Assembly (NCBI GenBank): GCA_036504095.1
Contig: DASXVS010000046.1
Coordinates: 62,001-126,000, forward strand
Source of the DNA: Armatimonadota bacterium
GTDB lineage: Bacteria; Armatimonadota; DTGP01; JAKQQT01
Direction of reading: 5' to 3'
Length of the DNA: 64,000 nucleotides
The notes beneath the pieces were generated by a model. That model searched no databases and was not told the origin of the DNA. It worked only from the letters and a program-made list of their open reading frames with translations. Position 1 is the stretch's first letter. Every line of letters begins with the position of its first letter. This document shows positions 52,352 through 60,748 of the stretch, in pieces. The position numbers and the translations under genes were made by a program.

Positions 52352-52645
52352 TCAGGTCTCGACAATCTGCGGAACGACGAACATATTCAACTCGGCGCGC
52401 GGGGCGTTGGCCACCACTTCCTCGGGGGTCAGGCTCGGGCGCACTTCGTCCGCACGCGTCACGTTCTTAGCGCCCACGCTGTGGGCGGTTGGTTCCACCC
52501 CGGTTGTGTCCACGGCCTGAAGCTCCGCGAAATGGTCGAGGATGCCGTCCAGTTGCCGGGCGAATGTGTCCACTTCGTCTTCGCTCAATTGCAGGCGGCC
52601 GAGTATGGCGATTTTGCGGACATCTTCGGGTGTGAGGATGGGCAT
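52352..52645 (-). CDS. gatC: Aspartyl/glutamyl-tRNA amidotransferase subunit C
   Basis: 97 residues, beginning [20 protein letters not shown] and containing the usual [10 protein letters not shown] and R-x-D-EV stretch ([20 protein letters not shown]). GatC clasps GatA and GatB together. GGAGG stands five bases before the ATG at 52645. First gene of the gatCAB operon. Confidence 0.97.
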   Translation of the reverse strand: MPILTPEDVRKIAILGRLQLSEDEVDTFARQLDGILDHFAELQAVDTTGVEPTAHSVGAKNVTRADEVRPSLTPEEVVANAPRAELNMFVVPQIVET

Positions 52646-52728
52646 GCGTTCCTCCGGGAGGCACCGCCGGGGCAGGTCCCGACGCTGATTTGAACATAGC
52701 ATAACGCCCGAAGAGGGTCAAACGCGCG

Positions 52729-52758
52729 CGGGGGGCAGCCCGTATGGACCGCCCCCCG
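52729..52758 (-). terminator. GC-rich hairpin after the small outer-membrane gene
   Basis: CGGGGGGC and GCCCCCCG form an 8-base-pair stem with a 14-base loop between gene 52783-53334 and gatC; no T-run. Confidence 0.5.
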
Positions 52759-52782
52759 CCCTAAGCCGTCACGAAGCCGATG

Positions 52783-53334
52783 TTAGCGCAGATAGGTGTT
52801 CAGGCCGATCAGAAGCAGCGTCTGATTGCCGTTGCCCTTGTTGTACTTGCGGTAGTTGATTTCGGCGAAGAGCGAGACGTCGTTGCTGATGAACTGCTTG
52901 ACGCCGCCCTGCAGGCCCCAGTGCGAAACGTTGTCCGAGTTTCCACCGGTCTTCACGTGGGAGGTGCCGATAGCGGCGCCGGCGTAAGGAACCGTGCGGC
53001 TGACTGCCGTGGATTCCTGGGGCATGAAGTTGTAGTTGGCGACGGCCTCAATGGACGTAAACGTATCGCCACCGGAAACGTGCGAATAAGCCAACCCGCC
53101 GCCGACCTGGACGTTGCGGTTCAGATAGGGGAGATATCGCAGGTTCAGAGACTGCGAAGTTCCGCCGCCGGACTGATGCAGAACGGCGTTGAAAGCGATT
53201 CCAACTTCCGCGGTGCCCTTGTCCGGTGGGACCATTTCACTGTACACCTGCGGCGTCGAACCGATCTGCGCGAATGAGGCGCCTGCCACCAGAACAGTGG
53301 CGCTGGCGGCTGCCAGCCAATGGGTCATCTTCAT
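52783..53334 (-). CDS. Small outer-membrane beta-barrel protein
   Basis: 183 residues. Signal peptide (THWLAAASATVLVAGASFAQ), then alternating beta strands of an 8-strand barrel (AEVGIAFNAVLHQSGGG, SLNLRYLPYLNRNVQVGGGL, AGAAIGTSHVKTGG, QFISNDVSLFAEINYRKY), ending in ...LIGLNTYLR. It resembles OmpA/OmpW-type small barrels; no ligand is known. GGAG lies upstream of the ATG at 53334. Confidence 0.8.
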   Translation of the reverse strand: MKMTHWLAAASATVLVAGASFAQIGSTPQVYSEMVPPDKGTAEVGIAFNAVLHQSGGGTSQSLNLRYLPYLNRNVQVGGGLAYSHVSGGDTFTSIEAVANYNFMPQESTAVSRTVPYAGAAIGTSHVKTGGNSDNVSHWGLQGGVKQFISNDVSLFAEINYRKYNKGNGNQTLLLIGLNTYLR

Positions 53335-53541
53335 AGTGTCTCCTCGCTCCGATTGGAGCTGTTGGCCGCCGGCCGGCACAAGCCCGCGACCCAGTGTTTC
53401 CGGACCCATGAGTCAGTCGCTGTGTCCAGTGTTTCCAACGACACACTCCGGGTACCGCGTGCCATGAACTGCGGAATCATCGCTCCGCATGCCGATTGTC
53501 GGACGGGACAAAATGCCTGTTTAGGGTACAGCCTAAAAGAT

Positions 53542-53751
53542 CTACACACCGCGGAGTGAAGACAGGCGTCCACTCGTGCCGTCCAAGCGATTATACACCG
53601 CCGCGCGTAGATGGTTCCGTTCGGGGCGGCTATTCGACGGCTTGTACCAGAGGAAATAGCCTGCCGCCACGATGACCACAACGAGCAAGACGATGCTCCA
53701 GAGCACCCCCCAGGCGAACGCTTCCCGGACCTCTTCGTCATTTCGCGTCAT
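53542..53751 (-). CDS. Small single-span membrane protein
   Basis: 69 residues from the ATG at 53751 (AAGG seven bases upstream). An acidic N-terminus (TRNDEEVREAF), one span (VLWSIVLLVVVIVAAGYFLW) and a basic C-terminal tail (RPERNHLRAAVYNRLDG). It starts 18 bases after the ZIP gene ends, so it may be the last gene of the metal-transport operon. No family recognised. Confidence 0.6.
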   Translation of the reverse strand: MTRNDEEVREAFAWGVLWSIVLLVVVIVAAGYFLWYKPSNSRPERNHLRAAVYNRLDGTSGRLSSLRGV

Positions 53752-53769
53752 CGGAAGACCTTTCAACAC

Positions 53770-54558
53770 TCAGGAGATGTGCAATCCGGCCAATGCGAAT
53801 TGTACCACCACGATACTGCCCGCGCCCAACAAGGCGTAGACCACGATACTGCTGCGCTCGTGTTCCAGCATTTCCTTGAGCGTGGCAAAGCCCACGGTGT
53901 AGAGAAAGCTCCCGGCGATGAAGCCCAGGGTCAGTCCCAGCACAAGGGGCGGCGCGCCGTTGAGGGCGCGCATACCGACGAAGGCGCCCAGAGCCGTGGA
54001 CAATTCGACGGCCAGCGTGGTGAGCACGGATCGCGTGCGGCTCCAGCCGGCGAGCCGGCAGACGGAGACCAACGCGAGACCTTCGGGCACCTTATGGTAA
54101 GAGACCGCGATCAGAATCAGCGCGCCCAGCACTGCGTCGTGCTGCTGGTAGCCGGCGGCGATCGCGAGCCCGTCCATAGTGGCGTGAAGCGCGAGGGTCA
54201 CGATCATCAGCACGCCCAGGCGGAGATAGCCCTCCTGGCGTTCCGAAGCTGTGGCGGCGCAGGCCGGGCACATATAGTAGACGTACTTCCCGACGAGGAA
54301 AAAAGCGGCCAGGCCGGCGCCCGTGCTGAGCGCGGTCAGGAGCCACCCGGCCAGCGGGGTCGCGGCCATCGAGGCGGCCGCTTCGGGCAGGACGTGGATC
54401 GCCGTCACCGCCAGCAGCGCTCCGGCGGCCAGGCTCACCATCCCGCAGAGGGTGCTGTGCGCTATGTTCTTCACCGAGGCGCCAACGCCCGCCCCGAGCA
54501 TCGCCGCCCCCGTCGCAACGCCGGATCGAAGGAGTATCATCTCCGTCGGTGTGTACAT
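53770..54558 (-). CDS. ZIP family metal transporter
   Basis: 262 residues with eight predicted spans. The metal-site helices are clear: ALHATMDGLAIAAGY (span 4) and VSYHKVPEGLAL (span 5, HxxPEG). ZIP proteins carry Zn2+ or other divalent ions into the cytoplasm. A CPAC stretch in the loop before span 4 may bind metal. The ATG at 54558 shares a base with the stop of the P-type ATPase gene. Import and export proteins in one transcript suggest metal balance or exchange. Confidence 0.92.
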   Translation of the reverse strand: MYTPTEMILLRSGVATGAAMLGAGVGASVKNIAHSTLCGMVSLAAGALLAVTAIHVLPEAAASMAATPLAGWLLTALSTGAGLAAFFLVGKYVYYMCPACAATASERQEGYLRLGVLMIVTLALHATMDGLAIAAGYQQHDAVLGALILIAVSYHKVPEGLALVSVCRLAGWSRTRSVLTTLAVELSTALGAFVGMRALNGAPPLVLGLTLGFIAGSFLYTVGFATLKEMLEHERSSIVVYALLGAGSIVVVQFALAGLHIS

Positions 54559-56723
54559 CAAGCCGTCTCCTTCGTCGATCTTCCGTTCATCAACCGCATC
54601 GCATTGAGCGTGACCAGGACGGAAGCGCCCGTGTCCGCCGCGACAGCCATCCACAGTGTGGCGACGCCCGCAATGACCGCAATCAGGAACACCAGTTTGA
54701 TCGCCAGGGCGACGAAGACATTTTGCCGGATGACCGCCAGGGTCCGCCGGCTCAACGCGATTGCCTCGGCTACGTGGTTCAGGTCGTCGCCCATCAGCGC
54801 AATATCGGCCGCCTCAATGGCGATGTCCGATCCTATGGCGCCCATCGCGATGCCGATTGTCGCCGCGGCCAGCGCCGGGGCATCGTTGACGCCGTCGCCA
54901 ACCATGGCGACTCGGCTGTCGCGTTCCATTCCTGCCACCGCGTCGTGCTTTTCGGCCGGAAGCAGGCCGGCGCGGATATCGTCGATGCCCGCGACGCGCG
55001 CCACCGCCTCGGCCGCGCGATGGGAGTCCCCGGTGAGCAGCGCGATCTTCGAAATGCCCTGCCGGCGGATCATGGCCAGCGCCTGCGCGACTTCCGGCCG
55101 GGGCCGGTCGGCGATGCCGAGGAGGCCCAGAGGGCCCGCGGCGGAGGATACCGAAAGCACGGTCTGCCCGGAAGCTTCCATCGCGGACGCGGCGGCATTC
55201 AGCGCTTCGGGAAGCGGCTGCGCCTGCGTCACGGAGGCCAGGCTCCCGATCCAGAACGATTCGCCGGCCACATCACCGGAGATACCTTTGCCGGGGGCTG
55301 AGTGCGAATCGGTAGCGGCCACGGGCTCGAGTCCCCGCTCCATGGCGTATCGGCGGACAGCATCCGCCAACGGGTGAGTGCTGTGCGCCTCAAGGCCGGC
55401 CGCCAGCGCCACCAGGGCATCGAGATCTACTCCTCCTGCCGGAACCACGGTCGTGACAACGGGCAGGCCTTCCGTGAGAGTGCCAGTTTTGTCGAACGCC
55501 ACGCGCGTTACGCCACCGGCGGCCTCCAGCGCGGCGCCCCCCTTGATAAGGATGCCCTTGCGCGCGGCGTTTCCAAGCGCGGACACCACAGCCACCGGCG
55601 TGCTGATGACGAGCGCGCACGGACACGCGGCTACCAGCATGACCAGCGCGCGGTAGATCCAGGTGTGGAACGACTGGTGGAGGGCCAGGGGGAACAGAAG
55701 CGCCATGGCGAACGCCAGCGCGATCACCGCCGGGGTGTATATCCGGCTGAACCGGTCCACAAAGCGCTCGTGCGGCGCCTTGCGATCCTGGGCGTCCTGA
55801 ACCATCTCCACGATGCGCGCGATGGTAGAGTCGCCCTCAACGCACGTCGTCCTGACCTCCAGCACGCCGTTGCCGTTCATCGTGCCGGCATAGACCGTAT
55901 TCCCAACGCTCTTTTCAACCGGCATGCTCTCACCGGTTATCGACGCTTCATTCACCGCGCTGTGACCGGCCGCGACGAGGCCGTCCAGCGGAACACGCTC
56001 ACCGGCGCGGATGCGGATCAGCGAGCCAACGTCGACAATCGCCGAAGGCACCTCCAGTTCCCCCTCGTCACCGATCAGACGGGCGACGGGCGGCGCCAGC
56101 GCCATCAACGTGCGGAGGCTCCGGCGCGTACGTTCCATCGTCAGCATTTCCAGCCATCGCCCGACCGCATAAAGGAAGAATACGACAGCGCCCTCGTCCC
56201 ACTTGCCAAGCGCCAGGGCCCCTATCACCGCGATGGACATCAGAAGGTTGATGTCCCCGAGGAGGCCGGCCTTCACAGAACCGTAGGCCGCCCGGAATAC
56301 CGGCCCTCCGCCCACGATGATCGAGACGGCGAATAGCGCCTTCGCCATACCCGGCAGCCGATGCTCGAGAGCGGCGCCCAGGAACAGGAATGCGCCGGAC
56401 ACGGCGACTCCCAGCGTCCTCGCGGGGGTGGAAACCTCCTCCAGACTCTGTACCGCCCCGTGCGAATCATGGATGCCGTAACCCAGGCTGCGCACCTGCT
56501 CCTGGATAGTCTCGGCAGACACCGCCAAAGGGTTGTACGCCACCGACATGCGCGACGATGCGAATGCGGTGGAGACGCGCTCCACCCCGTGCAGCCTGGC
56601 GACGGCGCGGTTCACCTTGATGGCACATTCGGAACAGTCCATTCCGGTGACGACATAGGTCTCGTGCCTGGCGCCGCTTTCGCCCGGCAGGGCCGCGGGT
56701 ATGTCGGTGGTTTCAGGCTTCAT
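54558..56723 (-). CDS. Heavy-metal P-type ATPase (Zn/Cd/Pb exporter group)
   Basis: 721 residues. An N-terminal HMA domain has the metal site GMDCSEC near residue 27. P1B hallmarks: CPC in AACPCALVISTPV, the phosphorylated Asp in FDKTGTLTEG, the HP locus in AHSTHPLA and the hinge GDGVNDAPAL. The last span contains AADTGAS, whose Asp is characteristic of the ZntA/CadA group. It exports Zn2+, Cd2+ or Pb2+ at the cost of ATP. The ATG at 56723 lies 11 bases inside the translin-like gene, and the stop overlaps the ZIP start. No ArsR/MerR-type regulator is adjacent. Confidence 0.94.
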   Translation of the reverse strand: MKPETTDIPAALPGESGARHETYVVTGMDCSECAIKVNRAVARLHGVERVSTAFASSRMSVAYNPLAVSAETIQEQVRSLGYGIHDSHGAVQSLEEVSTPARTLGVAVSGAFLFLGAALEHRLPGMAKALFAVSIIVGGGPVFRAAYGSVKAGLLGDINLLMSIAVIGALALGKWDEGAVVFFLYAVGRWLEMLTMERTRRSLRTLMALAPPVARLIGDEGELEVPSAIVDVGSLIRIRAGERVPLDGLVAAGHSAVNEASITGESMPVEKSVGNTVYAGTMNGNGVLEVRTTCVEGDSTIARIVEMVQDAQDRKAPHERFVDRFSRIYTPAVIALAFAMALLFPLALHQSFHTWIYRALVMLVAACPCALVISTPVAVVSALGNAARKGILIKGGAALEAAGGVTRVAFDKTGTLTEGLPVVTTVVPAGGVDLDALVALAAGLEAHSTHPLADAVRRYAMERGLEPVAATDSHSAPGKGISGDVAGESFWIGSLASVTQAQPLPEALNAAASAMEASGQTVLSVSSAAGPLGLLGIADRPRPEVAQALAMIRRQGISKIALLTGDSHRAAEAVARVAGIDDIRAGLLPAEKHDAVAGMERDSRVAMVGDGVNDAPALAAATIGIAMGAIGSDIAIEAADIALMGDDLNHVAEAIALSRRTLAVIRQNVFVALAIKLVFLIAVIAGVATLWMAVAADTGASVLVTLNAMRLMNGRSTKETA

Positions 56724-57342
56724 GGCGCCCCGTATCGCGCTCACGGGCGGACAGGCGTTCCTCAAGGCGGGCCTGCCTCACGGCGGTGATGACATCGCCG
56801 CGCGTCCGTTCCAGAAGGCCCCGCATCGCGTCCGTGGTCCGGCGGAGGCCTCCCGTGAGGGCTTCCGGGTAATCGAACGTCATCAGTGCCGCGTGAACAT
56901 CCTCGGCCAGCAACAGAAGGCTTTCGGCACGTTCCGTGTTCGCGTCCCGGATCGCATCGAGGATCGCCCGGCGCAGTTCACCGATGGCTTCGCCGACGCC
57001 GTTCAGGTAGGCGCCCGGTTCCACGCACAACTCCTCGATGGGCGGGAGCGGCCGCCCTGCCACAAGGGCGACGGTTGCATGCGCCTCCGCGTATTCCTTC
57101 ATCGCATCCTGCGTATACCCAGCGTGGTAGATATCGGGATGGCCCGCGGTGGCCGCATGTATCTCACAAACCAGCGCCGCGCCCTCGGCGAGGCCCGCCT
57201 GCGCTTCCTCGTGCTGGCCACGGTGTGTCGCGCGGATGGTGTTGGCGGACACGCGCACGAGCCTTCGCGAGATGGCCAGCGCCGACTCCCTGGCCGCGTT
57301 CTTAGCGGCTACCTGTTCATGTAGTGATTCGAGCATTATCAT
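56713..57342 (-). CDS. Translin family protein
   Basis: 209 residues, entirely helical. The blocks TQDAMKEYAEAHATVALV, PIEELCVEPGAYLNGVGEAIGELRR, and LMTFDYPEALTGGLRRTTD match the translin/TRAX superfamily (archaeal and bacterial COG2178 type), nucleic-acid-binding proteins that form ring octamers; eukaryotic C3PO is an RNase. The acidic residues needed for RNase activity in TRAX cannot be judged by eye. It precedes and overlaps the metal ATPase gene by 11 bases. An ATG at 57336 is an equal start choice. Confidence 0.8.
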   Translation of the reverse strand: MIMLESLHEQVAAKNAARESALAISRRLVRVSANTIRATHRGQHEEAQAGLAEGAALVCEIHAATAGHPDIYHAGYTQDAMKEYAEAHATVALVAGRPLPPIEELCVEPGAYLNGVGEAIGELRRAILDAIRDANTERAESLLLLAEDVHAALMTFDYPEALTGGLRRTTDAMRGLLERTRGDVITAVRQARLEERLSARERDTGRHEA

Positions 57343-57403
57343 CCGTCAGGTATACGCGGCGAAGACACGAGGCCGCATCTCCATCCGCCGTCCCGCTCCT
57401 TGT

Positions 57404-58099
57404 CTAGACGCTGTTGGGATCCACGGGCGATACCGGCCCCGACGGCACGGTGGGCGCGGCGTTCACCGGAGGCGCCGGGCGCTTGGGCGCTTCAACGCCA
57501 ACAACCGGGTTCAAATGGATCCGGCCTTCCAGCAGGCGCTTGAGGTTCGCAGGCGCCGGCGCGTCATTCGGGAATCGCCGGATGATCGTCCGCCACATCG
57601 CCTTGGCCTTGTCGATTTCGCCGGCGTATTCGAGGCAGTGAGCGCGGAAGTGCCATACCATCTGCGGCGCATTCCGGTCCGTCGCTTTCGCGAGCCACTG
57701 CGCGGCGCTCAGGAAATGCCTGCGATGATATTCCAGGTTCCCGATCTCGAAATAGAGGTCGTACTCATTCGGGTTGTACGCCAATCCTCTAAGGAACACG
57801 CGCATGGCCGCGTCATCGCGGCTGAGGGTAGACCACAGCACCCAGCCATAGTTCTGCCAGCCCTCCACATATGTAGGATCGAGGTCCGTGATCATGGCAT
57901 AGCAGGCGCGAACCGAGTCATAGTCGCCGCGATGCCAGAAGACGTCGGTCTGCGTGAGCAGTTGGTCCACCGCGCGGTCGATGCGCTGGTGCGAGGGCAG
58001 GACGCGCGCGGGCTTTTCCCTTCGCGCAGCCTCCGCGGGCCCGGCAAGCAGCACCGCGCCGACCAGGCCGAGCCCCAGACAAAATCGGATCGAGTTCAC
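57404..58099 (-). CDS. Exported TPR-like protein
   Basis: 231 residues from a GTG at 58099 behind GGGAGGGGAAGA. Signal peptide (FCLGLGLVGAVLLAGPAEA), then TPR-like helices (about 40-185; YVEGWQNYGWVLWSTLSRDD, NEYDLYFEIGNLEYHRRHFL) and a Pro-rich tail. A periplasmic scaffold is likely. The GTG overlaps the stop of the phosphotransferase-like gene (GTGA), making it the third gene of a coupled run with the MraY-like gene. Confidence 0.82.
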   Translation of the reverse strand: MNSIRFCLGLGLVGAVLLAGPAEAARREKPARVLPSHQRIDRAVDQLLTQTDVFWHRGDYDSVRACYAMITDLDPTYVEGWQNYGWVLWSTLSRDDAAMRVFLRGLAYNPNEYDLYFEIGNLEYHRRHFLSAAQWLAKATDRNAPQMVWHFRAHCLEYAGEIDKAKAMWRTIIRRFPNDAPAPANLKRLLEGRIHLNPVVGVEAPKRPAPPVNAAPTVPSGPVSPVDPNSV

Positions 58100-59091
58100 T
58101 CTTCCCCTCCCGTCAGCTTCTCCAGCCAATCAGCGAGCGCGCCGGAAACCCCGAGGCGTACCGCCGCGCAACGCACGTCACCGGCATAACACGCGGCGCG
58201 ACGAGCGTATTCCGTCGCTCTTTCCTCACGGCCCTCGTCCCGAAAATGGCGCAAGCGCAGCATGACGGTCGCGAGACCGTCCAGGCACCGGCTGAGCACC
58301 GCCCGATGAAAGAGCCCCGCGGCGCTGCGCGTGGCACGCATCGCGATGGCCTCACAGTCGTCAAACGGCAGGGGGTTGTACGGCGCGCGCAGCAGGTCCA
58401 CCCAGTCCCACAGGGGCGATGCGACCGCGATCGTTTCCCAGTCCACGGCGCGCCACCCCCCCGGGCCAGGAACGATGTTCAGTGGAGACATGGAATTGTG
58501 TATCATCGCCTTGGGCGCGGCCAGGGCCGGCGTCATCAAGGCCCTGTATTCCCTGAGAGCGCCTGCGGGCGCCTCCATGCCCGCCAATCGCTCCCCGGCG
58601 ATCCGGAACCTGGAGACAAGCACGGGGCCGGTGATCCTGTCCAGCGAAATCGCCATCGTCGTGCGGTACAACGGCTGGCGTCGGCGCTCCATCTCTGAAT
58701 GGAGACGATAGAGGAAATCGATGGATTCCGCCCACCTGGCGGCCGCCGCCGCGGGCGACGCCGAACCCAGATCGTCCGCCAACGACCGCTCTCCTACGTC
58801 CTCCATCAGGAGCATCGGGGGGGTCGACGCGCCGATAAACCCCGCGATGACGCGCGGCGCGACGGGCGGACGCGTCGAACCGAGCAGCGTAAGGACCTTC
58901 TCCTCACGGCGGAACCGATTAGCCGCGTGCGGATCGCTTGCCGGGTCGTATACCTTCAGAACGGCCCGCTCACCGGCATCGAGCGTTACACGCCACAGGG
59001 TATTTCGCGATTCGGTGGTAAGGGGCCGCACGTCCAACACGGTACGGCCGGCCATTGCGGCGAGAGACCGCAGATCGTCCTCTATCCTCAC
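58096..59091 (-). CDS. Aminoglycoside-phosphotransferase-like protein with altered catalytic loop
   Basis: 331 residues of the APH/choline kinase fold: N-lobe LWRVTLDAGERAVLKVYDP with the ATP lysine, MLLMEDVG hinge, catalytic loop, and metal-site Asp in WRAVDWETI. The catalytic loop, normally HxDxxxxN, reads HNSMSPLN, so the base Asp is replaced by Ser. It may be inactive or act through another residue. The position directly after the MraY-like gene (four-base overlap) suggests a cell-envelope or lipid-linked sugar role rather than drug resistance. Confidence 0.8.
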   Translation of the reverse strand: MRIEDDLRSLAAMAGRTVLDVRPLTTESRNTLWRVTLDAGERAVLKVYDPASDPHAANRFRREEKVLTLLGSTRPPVAPRVIAGFIGASTPPMLLMEDVGERSLADDLGSASPAAAAARWAESIDFLYRLHSEMERRRQPLYRTTMAISLDRITGPVLVSRFRIAGERLAGMEAPAGALREYRALMTPALAAPKAMIHNSMSPLNIVPGPGGWRAVDWETIAVASPLWDWVDLLRAPYNPLPFDDCEAIAMRATRSAAGLFHRAVLSRCLDGLATVMLRLRHFRDEGREERATEYARRAACYAGDVRCAAVRLGVSGALADWLEKLTGGEE

Positions 59092-60503
59092 TGGGCCGGC
59101 TCCTCAAGCACAACGTCGGCGAGGCGCATCGCGCGCATCGCGGGCGGAAGTGTGGCCGCCAATTCCCGCGCTTCATCGGCGCACCCCGCGCCCGCGAGCA
59201 AGCGCACCAACATTTCCATAGCGTCCGGCCTCGGCATCGGGCGGTAGAGCCACATGCGCTGATCCGCAGTCAGCCCGGCGGCGTCAAGTTCCGTTATCCG
59301 CACCACTTTGTGGAATCTGCGCCCGCGCAGCCGGAACGGCAGGCCGCTGGACAAGACGAGGCGCCCCCCGTCGCCGACGCTCAGGTAGAACGTCCTGTAA
59401 ATGCCTGCCAGCGCCCACAGCGCAACACATGCTGCGCCGGCAATGCCGTAGCCGACGAGCATCCGGACGCCGAACAGCGCGGTGACCGCCGCCCCGCACG
59501 CACAGACGACCGCCGTCGCCATCAGCAGTTTCCACACCTGCATCCGGTCCCAGCCGGCTACCTCAAAATGATGGTGGATCGGCGCCGCCAGCAGCGGAAG
59601 CGGAAACTCCGTATGCGGCGCCGGCGTCTTTCCGTACCGTTCTACGCGCCCGAAACGGCGGTAAACGAGTTTGACGAGGAACTCCGCCTGCCACGCGGAG
59701 GAGAAGCCTTCGAGCGCCCAGACCGCCGCGGCCGGAATGAACACCCACCCGAGGTGCATCCAGAGCGCCGCCGCCGCCAGCCCGCCGCCCATGGCCAGCG
59801 CCCCGCTGTCTCCCAGATAAACGCGCGCCCGGCGCCGCGCGGTGCCCCTCGATGTCCACGCGGACGGGAGGTTGAACACCAGGAACGCAAGGATCACGGA
59901 AACCCCGATGGCCCAAACGGAAGCGCCGGCGCGGTGGCCCAGGATCGCAGCGGCGCCCATCGCGCAACATACGGCGAGGCCAAGGCCGCCCGCAAGTCCA
60001 TCGACGCCGTCACTGAAATCCGCGGCGACCGCGAAGCAGAACAGGAATGCCGTCTCAACCGCCCACCGCGCCACGGTGGCCACCGAAAACGCTTCGGCGA
60101 ACTCGACGCGGCACAAACTCGCCGCCACGCCGCCCGAAACCAACAGGCATCCGAGCGTCTTCAGCCGTTGGGACAAACCGCGCCCGCGATGCTTGCCGAA
60201 ATCATCCAGGAAGCCGACAACGCCGTAGCCGGCCAGGGCAACGGCGATTTCCCATGGACCCCTTGGCCAGGACCAGTAGACGCGCGACGCCACAAGGCCG
60301 GCCGCCAGCGCCATAACGATCATCACCGGGCCGCCGGTCATCGGCAGTTTGGACGACTGGCCCTGCCCCCCGCCCGCCCGGTACGTGCCCGCCTTGCGTT
60401 CGGCAGACCGGAAACCCCGGCCGAAACGCATACAGACAGCCTGCGCCGCTACCGCGGCGCAGAAGGTGAGCAGGATAAAGATCTGGAATGAAATGTGTTG
60501 CAT
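59088..60503 (-). CDS. mraY: MraY-like phospho-N-acetylmuramoyl-pentapeptide transferase with C-terminal extension
   Basis: 471 residues. About ten membrane spans with the MraY motifs in order: KLPMTGGPVM near residue 65, the DD pair in GFLDDFGKHRG near 110, DFSDGVDGLAGG near 170, GDSGALAMGG and the HHH of APIHHHFEVAGW. MraY loads MurNAc-pentapeptide onto undecaprenyl phosphate. About 130 extra residues follow the enzyme core (RTFYLSVGDGGRLVLSS onward), first more membrane, then a soluble helical tail. It is not in a dcw cluster; related WecA/TagO enzymes are the alternative, but HHH favours MraY. The ATG at 60503 is preferred to a GTG at 60542. Confidence 0.83.
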   Translation of the reverse strand: MQHISFQIFILLTFCAAVAAQAVCMRFGRGFRSAERKAGTYRAGGGQGQSSKLPMTGGPVMIVMALAAGLVASRVYWSWPRGPWEIAVALAGYGVVGFLDDFGKHRGRGLSQRLKTLGCLLVSGGVAASLCRVEFAEAFSVATVARWAVETAFLFCFAVAADFSDGVDGLAGGLGLAVCCAMGAAAILGHRAGASVWAIGVSVILAFLVFNLPSAWTSRGTARRRARVYLGDSGALAMGGGLAAAALWMHLGWVFIPAAAVWALEGFSSAWQAEFLVKLVYRRFGRVERYGKTPAPHTEFPLPLLAAPIHHHFEVAGWDRMQVWKLLMATAVVCACGAAVTALFGVRMLVGYGIAGAACVALWALAGIYRTFYLSVGDGGRLVLSSGLPFRLRGRRFHKVVRITELDAAGLTADQRMWLYRPMPRPDAMEMLVRLLAGAGCADEARELAATLPPAMRAMRLADVVLEEPAQ

Positions 60504-60672
60504 CGCCGCCGGATGAAACCAGTAACTGTTTCGCCAGACCACCCGTCACATGGAAGGAGTAACCTGTAAGAGGAGTATAGCAACCGCGCCCCGCCGGGAT
60601 GCGTTCGGCCAAGCGCCGCCGTTCCGACCCCGCCAGGACGAAGCCTCTTGCACGATTTTACACCAGCAGAAT

Positions 60673-60701
60673 TTGACACGAAGTGACGACCATGGTACCA
60701 T
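60673..60701 (+). promoter_or_regulatory. Sigma70 promoter of the lytic transglycosylase gene
   Basis: TTGACA (60673-60678), exactly 17 bases, TACCAT (60696-60701). The start would be near 60708, about 40 bases before the start codon. Confidence 0.7.
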
Positions 60702-60748
60702 ACCGGGGTAGGGTCAACTCCCTCGGACCCGCCTGACAGGAGAACGTT

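Noticed and set aside
53611-55377. Plus-strand open frame (588 codons) over the ZIP and P-type ATPase genes
   Set aside because: Antisense shadow of two well-supported transporter genes; its composition is Arg/His/Ala-rich.
58096-59091. Aminoglycoside resistance gene
   Set aside because: The catalytic Asp is replaced (HNSMSPLN) and the gene is coupled to an MraY-like gene, so a resistance role is not supported.
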